Assembly: GCA_030141605.1 (NCBI GenBank)
Contig: JAQGDQ010001938.1
Span: 1-20,109 of the forward strand
Source of the DNA: Tubiluchus corallicola
Lineage: Eukaryota; Priapulida; Priapulimorpha; Priapulimorphida; Tubiluchidae
Direction of reading: 5' to 3'
DNA length: 20,109 bases
Both the position numbers and the translations under genes were made by a program. The notes below the pieces were generated by a model. It saw only the letters and a program-made list of their open reading frames with translations. It did no database searches and was not told the DNA's origin. The first letter of the stretch is position 1. Each line of letters begins with the position of its first letter. This document shows, in pieces, positions 9,290 through 17,929 of the stretch.

Positions 9290-9485
9290 GGGTGAGCATT
9301 CTCTACCAGAAAGCAAGTTCGAATCGAACCGAATTTCAGTATTAATTGGAAATGATTTCGAAGGATTTCGAACAAGTTTTCGAATCGCTAATAAAAATTG
9401 GTGTGACAAAGATCATGCATATTGCTTGATTTAGTTCTGCAATACCCCTGCTATTAGTTTGTTAAAAATTTTGTACAGAAACTGG
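9290..9485. mobile_element. TTCGAA-rich element fragment (copy 2, inverted relative to copy 1)
   Basis: GGGGTGAGCATTC starts a stretch dense in TTCGAA and TTCGAATCG (9319-9390). It is followed by CATGCATATTGCTTGATTTA and a segment ending GAGCTAAATTGTGCTAA. The latter part matches the reverse complement of 2400-2485, with many substitutions. Read together, the two copies suggest an element with TTCGAA-rich inverted ends; both are truncated. Confidence 0.45.
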
Positions 9486-9512
9486 AGCTAAATTGTGCTA
9501 AGGTGCTATATA

Positions 9513-9845
9513 TAGCCAAGGTGGCTCCATCTAGCTGGAAAGTTTAAAGTGTGGGCATTGATGAACGATCTGTCTTGTGCAAGCTAGCGAAATTTATCAT
9601 TAAATATATGCCGCAACGATGTAAGTTTATTTTTATTTAATGTTTATTTTGATTTATTCATAGCCAAGGTGGCTCCATCTAGCTGGAAAGTTTAAAGTGT
9701 GGGCATTGACCTAGTTATGTTTTCATTATGCTGTTGTGTAGTATGAGTGAACATGTGTTTTGTACAAGCTAGCGAAATTTTTCATTAGATATGCCGTAAC
9801 GATGTAAGTTTACTTCTATTAATTTTTAATTTGATTTATTCATTG
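9513..9845. repeat. Two-copy imperfect direct repeat
   Basis: Copies at 9513-9660 and 9661-9845 abut. Both start TAGCCAAGGTGGCTCCATCT, with the first 49 bp identical, and both contain CAAGCTAGCGAAATTT and ACGATGTAAGTTTA. The second copy has a ~35-bp insertion near 9710-9745. No inverted ends are seen. Confidence 0.85.
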
Positions 9846-10370
9846 ATATTTTTGAATGGACTAAATAACTGTCAATCTAACTAAACTACGTAACTTTTCA
9901 TAAAATTAGTCAACGTCAGTCACTTTTGCTTTTCTATTTTAATTTTTAAATATTGCAGAAATAAAGATCAGTAGTTTACATGAAATTCAACTGAGACTTT
10001 TGAAGATTTGTCATAAATTCCTCTCAGAGACACTAGCAATAACGGCTTCAATAACGGAAACGATCGTCGCTCAATAAACACGTTGATAAAAAACTTACTT
10101 TAACATTTGCCTACCATTCCAGAACGATTCTGATTTTGAAAATGGTTGGCATACGGACTGAAATGCTCAAAAACAGAGCAAGAATACAACGTGAATCTAA
10201 TACAGAAACTGCACACACACTGGTGCAGCCAAAAATCTGTGTTAAGATTGGAAAGATCGAACAAACAAGCAAACGTACTATCCTAAAACAATATAAACAA
10301 ATATACAAAAAACGGGCTCTCAAAGACAAGCAGCAGCAAAGCATTTAATGAAACTACATATATATATATA
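9846..10370. other. Intronic AT-rich stretch, no gene seen
   Basis: This is unique sequence with short overlapping open frames on both strands (10111-10348) but no recognisable domain or splice structure. It ends in a (TA) run at 10358-10370 into which the next element inserted. Confidence 0.4.
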
Positions 10371-10706
10371 CAGTCAACCCTCGTTAAACCGGACTAATTG
10401 GGGGTGGGGGGTGGTCCGGTTTAGCCAATTGTCCGATATGCCTATATATGGTCTATATTATACAGGAATAATCACGTTGATAAGGCCTATATACATTGCG
10501 CTATATACTGTGCACTATATGCTATACTGTATATTACTTTAAAATAGTTAACCTGTGAGGATAAAGAAATCATTGTACAGTTGGTAGGTCGTGTTGTGTT
10601 TAGCGCTCCGGCTCGGACGGAAATCGGTCAGTTTCCTTTACCACGGATGACGCCCGTCTTATCCGATATCCGGGCTAACGGGGTCCGGTTTATCGAGGGT
10701 CGACTG
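10371..10706. mobile_element. pogo/Tigger-like MITE (Tc1-mariner superfamily)
   Basis: The left end is CAGTCAACCCTCGTTAAACC. The right end, reversed, is CAGTCGACCCTCGATAAACC. TA lies immediately outside each end (10369-10370 and 10707-10708). The CAGT(C/T)(G/A)ACCCTCG ends and TA duplication are typical of pogo/Tigger-type elements. At 336 bp it has no transposase. A CCGGAC/GTCCGG motif continues the inverted repeat inward. Confidence 0.85.
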
Positions 10707-10739
10707 TATACTATATGCTGTGTATGTTTGTATATACTG

Positions 10740-10868
10740 AATATATATACACACACACGCACGTACACACCCACCTACCCACGCATGCAACACACACACA
10801 CACACCCACACCCACACACTCCAACACGCACGCATGCACGCACGCACGCACACACACACACACACACA
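10740..10868. repeat. CA-rich microsatellite
   Basis: (CA)n is interspersed with ACGC, CCCAC and GCATGC units. Open frames across it (repeats of HTHT and VCVC) are by-products. Confidence 0.93.
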
Positions 10869-11023
10869 GTCAACAAAATTTAGACAAAGTTCTAGGAAAA
10901 AACATAGCAGAAGTAGTACAAACTATCAGCTCACACGCTAAGCCATATAGTCAAAATCAGGTCTACTAGTTCGCTAACATAAAATGCACGGTCAGTCAGT
11001 CATAATTACGCAAATCAACATAC

Positions 11024-11186
11024 CGGTTAGCAAATTTATGAGAGCCGAATTTTCTCCGGAGTCTTCCCTATACCCGGCGCTGTTTAATAAATTATTGGCT
11101 AAGAGTTGCTGGTAGACTTCTTCTAGCCAGGTGGCGGAGAGATAGACGAGGACTCCGCTGCCGTGCACTTCTTCCGTAAATTCTTT
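11024..11186 (-). CDS. ARFGEF3: Exon, end of Sec7-like domain
   Basis: The acceptor is GTTTTTTGCAG|AAAGAA (exon start 11186) and the donor CTAACCG|GTATGT (exon end 11024). The exon is 163 nt, phase 0 to phase 1. The peptide begins KEFTEEVHGSGVLVYLSATW, continues LEEVYQQLLANNLLNSAGY, and ends SALINLLT. This matches the part of BIG3 I recall as a short hydrophobic segment followed by a Trp and a helix with Glu-Glu-hydrophobic-Tyr; in classical Sec7 domains the equivalent helices close the fold (LxxLYxxI). The split codon G|AC with the exon at 6911 gives Asp, making LLTDVDN, which parallels LTDIDGL in the vertebrate protein. Confidence 0.9.
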
Positions 11187-12176
11187 CTGCAAAAAACACG
11201 ATTTTGTTAAAGCCATAATTTTTGCGCATTTTTGCGCAATTGAAAGAAGAAAAATGGGCCGGAATAGAACTCGCTAACAAGAATAATCCTCAGTGAGACG
11301 AGGCACTGAACCATTCGGAACAGCTAAGAGAAACGATTAGAGACATTCAGGTCAGGTTTGTTACCGATGTTGTTTTTAATTTTGAATAGTTTTGCTCCGG
11401 ATAGCTCCGAATACACTTTTTGCCGGATAGCGAATACCGTATATCATCGAATGTTTCCAGTTGACTTCCGGATTTGGATTATAACCGGATAGGTTAGCTA
11501 AATTCGGATCGAATATGCGAATCAGTTCAGATAATGAAAAATTGATAAATATTTGCAAACTTTAGCGTTTTTATTTGGACTATCATATTGAAGGACCTTG
11601 CCCAAAGATACACCATATTGCCACACACAAACGAAAAAAGATGTGTGTAAATTTTCGTTTTGAAAACACAGACGTAGGCTAAAATAATCTCTAAGCTCTT
11701 GGTTAATATTTTATTTAGTTATTTTCAGTTTTTAAATTATTCGAAAACCGTTTTCAATTCCACATTACGAAAACAGGATAGCGAATATTTGCGAATATCA
11801 AATTTTTATAACTACCGGATAACGTCGGATGCGAATACCTGCAAAATCTCGCGAATATCACCATTTTCGGATACGAATCAGATACCAGGACCAAAACTAC
11901 TTTGGATTAACGCTTTACAACTTCATATGTGATCTACGATTAATATACTTTATCGTTGTTAGTCAATAAATTCAATTCAATTCAATTCAATTCTGTAATT
12001 TCCACTTTGAATTAGCAGACTCCTACGTTAATAAACATTGCCGTATATACTTATGTACAAGTCGAATTTTTGGGAAGCGATTTCAAGGTGAAATTTTTGG
12101 GGTCGACATACTTACGATATGCTTTTTTTCGGATCCTGGCCACAGTGTCCTAAGGTCAAAGGCATTACAAACAATT
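11187..12176. other. Intronic stretch with clustered CCGGATA and GCGAATA motifs, no gene seen
   Basis: Between 11390 and 11885 the words CCGGATA, TCGGAT and GCGAATA recur about a dozen times in the same orientation, in two clusters (11390-11525 and 11775-11885). This could be the decayed ends of a transposon or a degenerate satellite. A (TTCAA)n tract lies at 11966-11992. No exon is supported. Confidence 0.45.
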
Positions 12177-12246
12177 ATACACACCCACACCCACACGCAC
12201 ACGCACACGCACACGCACACGCACACGCACACGCACACGCACACGC

Positions 12247-12299
<53 letters not shown>
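12177..12299. repeat. (CACACG)n/(CA)n microsatellite
   Basis: About 75 bp of ACACGC repeats pass into pure (CA)n. This is alternating purine-pyrimidine with CG steps in every hexamer. Long HAHA and VRVR open frames here are by-products. Confidence 0.96.
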
Positions 12300-12300
<1 letters not shown>

Positions 12301-12639
12301 TGGTTAGGTATAATGTACTTGGCCCAGGCACTTGCATGTATCTTACACAATAATACAATAGGCTATTGACGTATTACTCGGCCATTGTTGACATCATTTA
12401 CTCTGGAAGATCTTAATAATATGTAAAATGATGCAATTTTTAAAATGCAAATCGACTTGTACACACGTATATATGATAATTGTACACTGTACAAGCCAGT
12501 TGTTGTGAATGCCAAAAAAAACGACTACATATAATCTTTAGATGAGCATCGTTTGAAAATAATATTTATATCAAATTAGATCAAATCTCGAAAACTGTAT
12601 AGACCGTCAGTGCCAATTGTCACTGTCAATCACAGCAAA

Positions 12640-13944
12640 AGTATTTCATGGTAACTCACTATACAAATTGCCAAATTTTGTATTACTTAAATTTTGATTT
12701 TCTGTTGTCCACACTGTGAGCATTTGAATGACAGTCATTCGGGTTTTCCGCAATAACGACATGGCAGTTTAATAAAACTCATTACAAAATATAATATTTA
12801 TAATTTTATCGTAAAAAACAAACACATTCCATGGTAACTCACTATACAGACTGCCAAACTTTGCGTCGCTTAAATGTCACTTTATGTCCACACCGTCAGC
12901 ATTTGAATGACAGTGTCTTTGAATGTTTTTAGCAATAACAACATAGTAACTTTGTGTCACTTAAATGTCACTTTACGTCCACACTGTCAGCATTTGAATG
13001 ACAGTGTTTTTGAATGTTTTTAGCAATAACAACATAGTAACTTTGTGTCACTTAAATGTCACTTTACGTCCACACTGTCAGCATTTGAATGACAGTGTTT
13101 TTGAATGTTTTTAGCAATAATAACATAGTAACTTTGTGTCACTTAAATGTCACTTTACGTCCACACTGTCAGCATTTGAATGTCAGTGTTTTTGAATGCT
13201 TTTAGCAATAACAACATAGTAACTTTGTGTCACTTAAATGTCACTTTACGTCCACACTGTCAGCATTTGAATGACAGTGTTCTTGAATGTTTTTAGCAAT
13301 AACAACATAGTAACTTTGCATCGCTTAAATGTCACTTTAAGTTCACACCGTCAGCATTTGAATGACAGTGTTCTTGAATGTTTTTAGCAATAACAACATA
13401 GTAACTTTGTGTCACTTAAATGTCACTTTACGTCCACACTGTCAGCATTTGAATGACAGTGTTCTTGAATGTTTTTAGCAATAACAACATAGTAACTTTG
13501 CGTCGCTTAAATGTCACTTTAAGTTCACACCGTCAGCATTTGAATGACAGTGTTCTTGAATGTTTTTAGCAATAACAAAATAGTAACTTTGTGTCACTTA
13601 AAGTCACTTTACGTCCACACTGTCAGCATTTGAATGACAGTGCCTTTGAATGTTTTTAGCAATAACAACATAGTAACTTTGTGTCACTTATATGTCACTT
13701 TATGTCCACACTGTCAGCATTTGAATGACAGTGTTCTTGAATGCTTTTAGCAATAACAACATAGTAACTTTGTGTCACTTAAAGTCACTTTACGTCCACA
13801 CTGTCAGCATTTGAATGACAGTGCCTTGAATGTTTTTAGCAATAACAACATAGTAACTTTGTGTCACTTATATGTCACTTTATGTCCACACTGTCAGCAT
13901 TTGAATGACAGTGTCTTTGAATGTTTTTAGCAATAACAACATAG
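12640..13944. repeat. 91-bp tandem array, about twelve regular units plus diverged leading units
   Basis: CATTTGAATG marks the units at 12900, 12991, 13082, 13173, 13264, 13355, 13446, 13537, 13627, 13718, 13808 and 13898. More diverged, longer relatives lie at 12640-12830. Each unit carries an inverted repeat ACACTGTCA-gcatttgaa-TGACAGTGT (9-bp stem in most units). From 13264 on, two unit types alternate, indicating a ~181-bp dimeric higher-order unit. The array ends about 20 bp from the donor of the exon at 13965. Confidence 0.95.
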
Positions 13945-13964
13945 TGATACTCATGTGTGTGTAC

Positions 13965-14140
13965 CTGTGTCACAGGTATATCTGCCGACGCATCTTTGTA
14001 CCAGCCGGAATGGATAAGCTTCAGGTTGAATAGCAGCGCAGAGTAAGTAGCCAGGTACACGCCGTCGGCGTTCACTATAGCTATGTGAGTGAGGCAGTCA
14101 GAGTCACGGGTGTTGATGCACTTCTGTGCCTCGGCCAGTT
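13965..14140 (-). CDS. ARFGEF3: Exon, degenerate Sec7-like domain, motif 2 region
   Basis: The acceptor is TTGTTTACAG|AACTGG (exon start 14140) and the donor GACACAG|GTACAC (exon end 13965). The exon is 176 nt, phase 1 to phase 0, with the split codon G|AA = Glu. The peptide begins ELAEAQKCINTRDSDCLTHI, continues NADGVYLATYSALLFNLKL, and ends SADIPVTQ. NADGVYLATYSALLFNLKL corresponds to Sec7 motif 2 (ADTAYVLAYSIIMLTTDLH in active GEFs). The Asp-Leu-His end is changed to Lys-Leu-Ile-His, another departure from the active site. The stretch between YCE and NADG is longer than in classical Sec7 domains, as in BIG3. A 91-bp tandem array stops only about 20 bp downstream of the donor. Confidence 0.9.
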
Positions 14141-14251
14141 CTGTAAACAACAACAACTTTCACTAAATAATAACAACAACAAACGGGCGAAAATACAAAC
14201 AAATACAAATACAACTGCATTAAGTGTAGGGAAATTCGCCTAGTATCTCGT

Positions 14252-14265
14252 TGGTCACGTGACCA
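14252..14265. promoter_or_regulatory. Palindromic E-box, CLEAR-type site (candidate)
   Basis: TGGTCACGTGACCA is a perfect 14-bp palindrome. It contains GTCACGTGAC, the consensus bound by MiT/TFE bHLH-zip factors (TFEB, MITF). It is intronic, about 110 bp before the exon start at 14140. Function is inferred from the motif only. Confidence 0.3.
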
Positions 14266-15017
14266 CGGTTACTCACCTGTGCAGACCTGTTTCTACCTGG
14301 GCAAGTGAGTTAGTTGGTAGACGTTAACAGGCTTCTTTAAAAGTAGTTTTTCACAGTATGATAGTGACATAATTTGTCAGATATATTGGTAAATACTAGA
14401 TTTGCTTTATGGGAGACATACGATGTAAGTAAATACATCATTTTGTATCATTTTGGATCATTATGAACTGATCACTTTGAACATTTCAGTTTAATGAATG
14501 ACAATCTTACCATTTTGTTAGAATGTCGTATAAATCAGTAAATTACCAAATTAGGTTTATTTAATGCGTGATTTTGTGTTTAGTCTAGAACTACAGAATT
14601 AAATGCAAATTTGTAAAATGGCCTTTTTTATTTTTTAATAGAAATGACATATAAAACACTATAATACTGAGTTAGAATATGGCAGTCATTGATTGTAGTA
14701 CATATAACAATCCTAATTACTGAATAATTGTATTGTTTTGTTTAGATTTAGGTATCTAACTTTATTATTTTTTGTTTTCAGTTCTTTTTTGATAATTTGT
14801 ATCATTTATACTGTTTTTATTATTATTTTTTTCTCATTTGTTTTTGTTTTTGTTATCTGCAGCATCATCGTTAATTTTTAATATACTAATCTATTTATAA
14901 GAAAGGGCAGGAGATTAGATGACCCTATGGTCCTTCTCTGCCCTGCTCCATGATTATAATTACTTAATATTTAAAAAAAAACTTTTGATGATAAACTAAT
15001 TGGAGAAAATAAATGTT
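14266..15017. other. Intronic AT-rich stretch with a stem-loop, no gene seen
   Basis: A stem-loop at 14904-14944 has arms AGGGCAG/CTGCCCT and an inner GACC-ctat-GGTC. It follows a T-rich tract and precedes an A-run (14971-14980). This arrangement suggests the 3' tail of a retroposed element, but no reverse-transcriptase frame is present. The rest is unremarkable AT-rich sequence. Confidence 0.4.
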
Positions 15018-15280
15018 CTATGTCTATGTCTATGTCTATGTCTATGTGTATGTGTATGTGTATGTCTATGCCTATGTCTATGTCTATGTCTATGTCTATG
15101 CACATGTCTATGTGTATGTGTGTGTCTATGTGTATGTCTATGCCTATGCCTATGCCTATGTCAATGTCAATGTCAATGTCAATGTCTATGTCTATGTCTA
15201 TGTCTATGTGTGTCTATGTGTATGTCTATGTGTATGTCTATGTCTATGTCTATGTCTATGTCTATGTCTATGTCTATGCA
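15018..15280. repeat. (TATGTC)n hexanucleotide array
   Basis: About 44 hexamers, mostly CTATGT with blocks of GTATGT, CTATGC and CAATGT variants. All three plus frames are open (MS, YV and CL dipeptide repeats) because the hexamer contains no stop in those frames. There is no start context or splice context to support coding. Confidence 0.96.
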
Positions 15281-15881
15281 GGTTTGGCACTACTGAAAGG
15301 GAAAAGTAGGGAAACGCTGATCTAACTAGTGAAAATAAAGAGAATTATGCAAAGAAAAACGGGGAAGATATACTGCCGTTTGCCGATAGTCACAGTAAAT
15401 CCCGCGACTAGTTATTTTGCAGTTTACATTTTCATACTTTTGCATCGTGTCTCTGCTGAACTCCTTTCCAATTCATTTCTTTTCTCTTTTTCTCTATCTC
15501 TGTCTATTATTTTATCTTACCTACTCCCTGTTTTTCTATAATTCTCTCTCTTGTAAATTAAGTCGTTTTTTCACTTTTCGTGGTGGTCTTACAAGCTTTG
15601 CTTCTTGACCACCATGCAGCATCTATTTCTTGTCGACAAACTATTATATAGTTCAGTAACTATGTTAGTATACTTCTGTTAATTTTTTGTAATTATATAT
15701 GAAATTAAATTTTTTCCCTAACTATATCATGCCATAGTATACTAATGTAGTTCTGTTACAATTATTGTAACTATACTTCATTTTCTAGTTATAGGGCATA
15801 ATAGTTAAAGATAATAATGCGTATTGTAATGTAAAAATACATGCTGAAGTGATAATAAATTACAATTACAAAATTACGTAC
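15281..15881. other. Intronic stretch with two hairpins, no gene seen
   Basis: A pyrimidine-rich tract (15460-15560) precedes a hairpin TGGTGGTC (15581-15588)/GACCACCA (15607-15614). Further on, GTAACTATGTTAGTATAC (15656-15673) is the near-inverse of GTATACTAATGTAGTT (15737-15752), with GTTAC-aattatt-GTAAC beyond. The second pair could be a small MITE. No target duplication is clear. Confidence 0.4.
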
Positions 15882-16059
15882 CTTCGCAATAGGAGGAAGC
15901 AAACTGTTGTAATGCATCGTCTACTTCTATGGAGCTACGTATTCTCAGCAGCCGCGGTAGCAACTGCTCAAGATGCCTGACAAAATCTCCAGCGTTGCTT
16001 CGTTCCATGTCCGCAAAGCGATTACGGCACTCGGAGAAGTTCTCCAGCCACTCCCTTTC
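15882..16059 (-). CDS. ARFGEF3: Exon, degenerate Sec7-like domain, motif 1 region
   Basis: The acceptor is TTTAATTAG|GAAAGG (exon start 16059) and the donor TGCGAAG|GTACGT (exon end 15882). The exon is 178 nt, phase 0 to phase 1. The peptide runs EREWLENFSECRNRFADMER, then HLEQLLPRLLRIRSSIEVDD, then ALQQFASSYCE. The last part aligns with Sec7 motif 1, where active ARF-GEFs have FRLPGEAQKIDRxxxxFAxxYC. Here the run LLRIRSSIEVDDALQQFA puts Ser at the position of the catalytic 'glutamic finger'. Loss of that Glu is known for BIG3 and argues against BIG1/BIG2. The upstream intron (598 bp) is filled by a 5S-derived SINE. Confidence 0.88.
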
Positions 16060-16124
16060 CTAATTAAATAAAAAAAATGTCGTTAAGATCTTCGTTTTCT
16101 TCTACAAAAAACAACCCAATTAGA

Positions 16125-16245
16125 CACTAACGGCCAAATCACGTTGAAAACACCGGTTCTCGTCTGGTCACCGAAGTTAAGCAATGAAAAGCCTGGTTAG
16201 TATTTGGATGGGTGACTTCCCAGGAATACCAGGTGCTATAGGCTT
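16125..16245 (+). pseudogene. 5S rRNA-like sequence (SINE head)
   Basis: The segment follows animal 5S rRNA end to end: CGGCC near the start, GGTTCTCGTCTGGTCACCGA, AGTTAAGCA, GCCTGGTTAGTATTTGGATG, GGTGA, GGAATACCAGGTGCTATAGG and CTT. The A-box (AGTTAAGCAAT) and C-box (TTGGATGGGTGAC) are largely preserved. Substitutions in the stem sequences (for example CACGTTGAAAACACC) mean it is unlikely to give functional rRNA. It sits inside an intron as a single copy fused to unrelated sequence. Confidence 0.85.
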
Positions 16246-16640
16246 GCGGAATGCCCACACTGTATCTCGACACTAGGCGGAGGAGCTGCATAAGCAGCCA
16301 ATGGCTAGAGGGCGGTGGAGGTCAAGTGACCCAACGGCCATGTGTAGAGGAGTAAATCTTCCAAATCAGGAGTGGAGCCCCGAAAGCGGACCAGTGCAGC
16401 ATGCTCATTGACTCCGGCAGCTCCTGCAGCCAACCTGGTGCCAAACGTATCGCTCCACTTTCCTTTAGACTACACCAGGGAGGAAGAGAGGGGGGTTCCT
16501 GTTGTCTGGGCAACTCAGGATCTTCATACACCTTGCCCAGGCGTGCAACCTGGAAAGGCCACTCCAGGATGGTTCAAGGATCGGACTGCTCAGCCACAGT
16601 CGACGCTGCAGTTCTACTTATATATAACTGAACATGATAT
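16125..16640 (+). mobile_element. 5S-rRNA-derived SINE (SINE3-like)
   Basis: A full-length 5S-like head (16125-16245) is followed by ~390 bp of GC-richer sequence unlike its surroundings, ending near TATATATAACTG. That is the layout of SINE3-type elements, which use the 5S internal promoter for RNA polymerase III. The element lies antisense to the BIG3-like gene and fills nearly the whole 598-bp intron (16060-16657). No clear target duplication is found, and the exact 3' end is uncertain. Confidence 0.7.
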
Positions 16641-16657
16641 AATCTACAGGACATTAC

Positions 16658-16817
16658 CTTAGCGTCGTGTTTTTCTAAGTTGTCTTTGATCTGATCAAAC
16701 ACGTGCTTGTTATCAACTTTACGTTTCGAGGCTCTGGAATGTTGAAGACGATCATCGACTTCCTCCGATTCGATCGGGACCGCGCCAGATTCGATCTCTT
16801 GCGCGGGCAGCGAATCT
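16658..16817 (-). CDS. ARFGEF3: Exon, linker leading into Sec7-like region
   Basis: The acceptor is TTTCTCAACAG|AGATTC (exon start 16817) and the donor GCTAAG|GTAATG (exon end 16658). The exon is 160 nt, entering in phase 2 and leaving in phase 0. The peptide begins R-DSLPAQEIESGAVPIESEE and ends VFDQIKDNLEKHDAK. The first half is acidic linker. The second half (RASKRKVDNKHVFDQIKDNL) is basic then amphipathic, fitting the start of a helical domain. The acceptor has a tandem AG (CAGAG); the +2 choice would suit the candidate microexon at 17929-17892. The two alternative frames were rejected because they break the chain of phases. Confidence 0.75.
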
Positions 16818-17329
16818 CTGTTGAGAAACAATCAAGATTCATCAACACCATGTTAACTTCGTTTAGCGAAATGTTAAAATAACAACATGGACAACACAAT
16901 TCAGTTCAGCCCAATCAAATTCAATCCAACCGAATTCAATTCAAATCATTTTATTTATGAATTTCGCGGCATTAGAGTTTTGTATGCATTAATCATAGAT
17001 CTGCTTGAGGTGTCTACATGAATTTATTGAGACGGGATTTCACCTGAGAGATCTTTAAGCTCTTCGTAGGAGGTCTTAGTTCGTTAGATAAACAGCTAGT
17101 TGGAGTAATTTTGTCCCAAAACATGAGAAAACAAAAACACTGAACTCAACAGGTACTAAAGTCAAAATTGAAGGACAAGAAAGAGGTACCTGAAGTAGAT
17201 TTCAGAAAAATCACCTTAAAAAATTATACTACCTTATAGCAATTTTATGCGTATATTTTACTCACGCTGAAAGGAATTTTAGTTCGTTTTCATTTTAAAT
17301 CTCCCTCAATACTGTTCCGAAGTCGCCAT

Positions 17330-17345
17330 TACATGACGTCATGTA
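17330..17345. promoter_or_regulatory. Palindromic CRE-like site (candidate)
   Basis: TACATGACGTCATGTA is a perfect 16-bp palindrome centred on TGACGTCA, the full consensus for CREB/ATF-type bZIP dimers. It lies within an intron; any function is inferred from the motif alone. Confidence 0.3.
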
Positions 17346-17891
17346 CCAAACGTAAATCAAGGTAAGAAAAGGCAATGTTAAATTATGTCTCAAAAGACTT
17401 CCGTGCAAATCTATATTACTTAGATTTTTGCTTACCTACTAGAAAGACTTATGTAACTAGAAAAGAAAATTATTAATTATTTAAAATGTTTTCACCAATT
17501 GGTAAAATTTCGCTGACTCACCTCCAGGGTGCACCACTCAGTAACCAAAAATGCATTTTTAATCTTATTGACAAGATACAATAATTTTACATTTTATTTA
17601 GTTAGTGACTTGTGTGCTACGAATGCTCTGATTATTTTTTCAGACTTTACACAATGTTATTTAAACTTGTTTCAAATGACCTGTGGTCAAAATGGCTGCA
17701 TTTAACGGTCATCGCGGGAGTTTAAATTTACATGTTTTATACAGCGTGACTGCCGATTGAAGTCCTGCATGCAAAAAGGCAGTATGTAAGCGATATAAAA
17801 TTTCATAACGAATTTTTCAAGCTTTAAGTTTATGAAGAGTTTTCTTGTGCTTTAAGTCAAAGTGCAACCGGATGCAACTGGAATAACCTAC

Positions 17892-17929
17892 CAGTTTCTT
17901 TACGAAGATCGTGAGCTGACAGACGAAGC
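17892..17929 (-). CDS. Candidate 38-nt microexon of the BIG3-like gene
   Basis: On the minus strand a segment starts after CTAG (exon start 17929) and ends at AAACTG|GTAGGT (exon end 17892). Entering in phase 2 from the 18123-18029 exon it reads R-LRLSAHDLRKET and leaves in phase 1. The next exon would then have to start two bases later, at 16815, using the second AG of CAACAGAG, which restores Asp-Ser-Leu-Pro in the same frame. The peptide looks protein-like and the donor is good, but the polypyrimidine tract is weak and I cannot confirm similarity to a homologue. It could be an alternative exon or chance. Confidence 0.4.

Noticed and set aside
12083-12358. VCVCVC and VRVRVR open frames
   Set aside because: CA/CACACG microsatellite by-product.
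14266-14320. Minus-strand microexon of 10 or 20 nt ending CACAG|GTGAGT
   Set aside because: Neither 10 nor 20 nt keeps the frame at the phase-1 junction between 15882 and 14140.
15000-15325. Three parallel ~100-codon open frames (MS, YV, CL repeats)
   Set aside because: All three frames are open only because the TATGTC hexamer has no stop; no splice or start context.
16125-16245. Functional 5S rRNA gene
   Set aside because: Stem substitutions, single copy, fused to a non-5S body and no terminator T-run right after the gene point to a SINE head.
16322-16662. Overlapping plus and minus open frames in GC-richer DNA
   Set aside because: They lie within the 5S-derived SINE body; no family motif.
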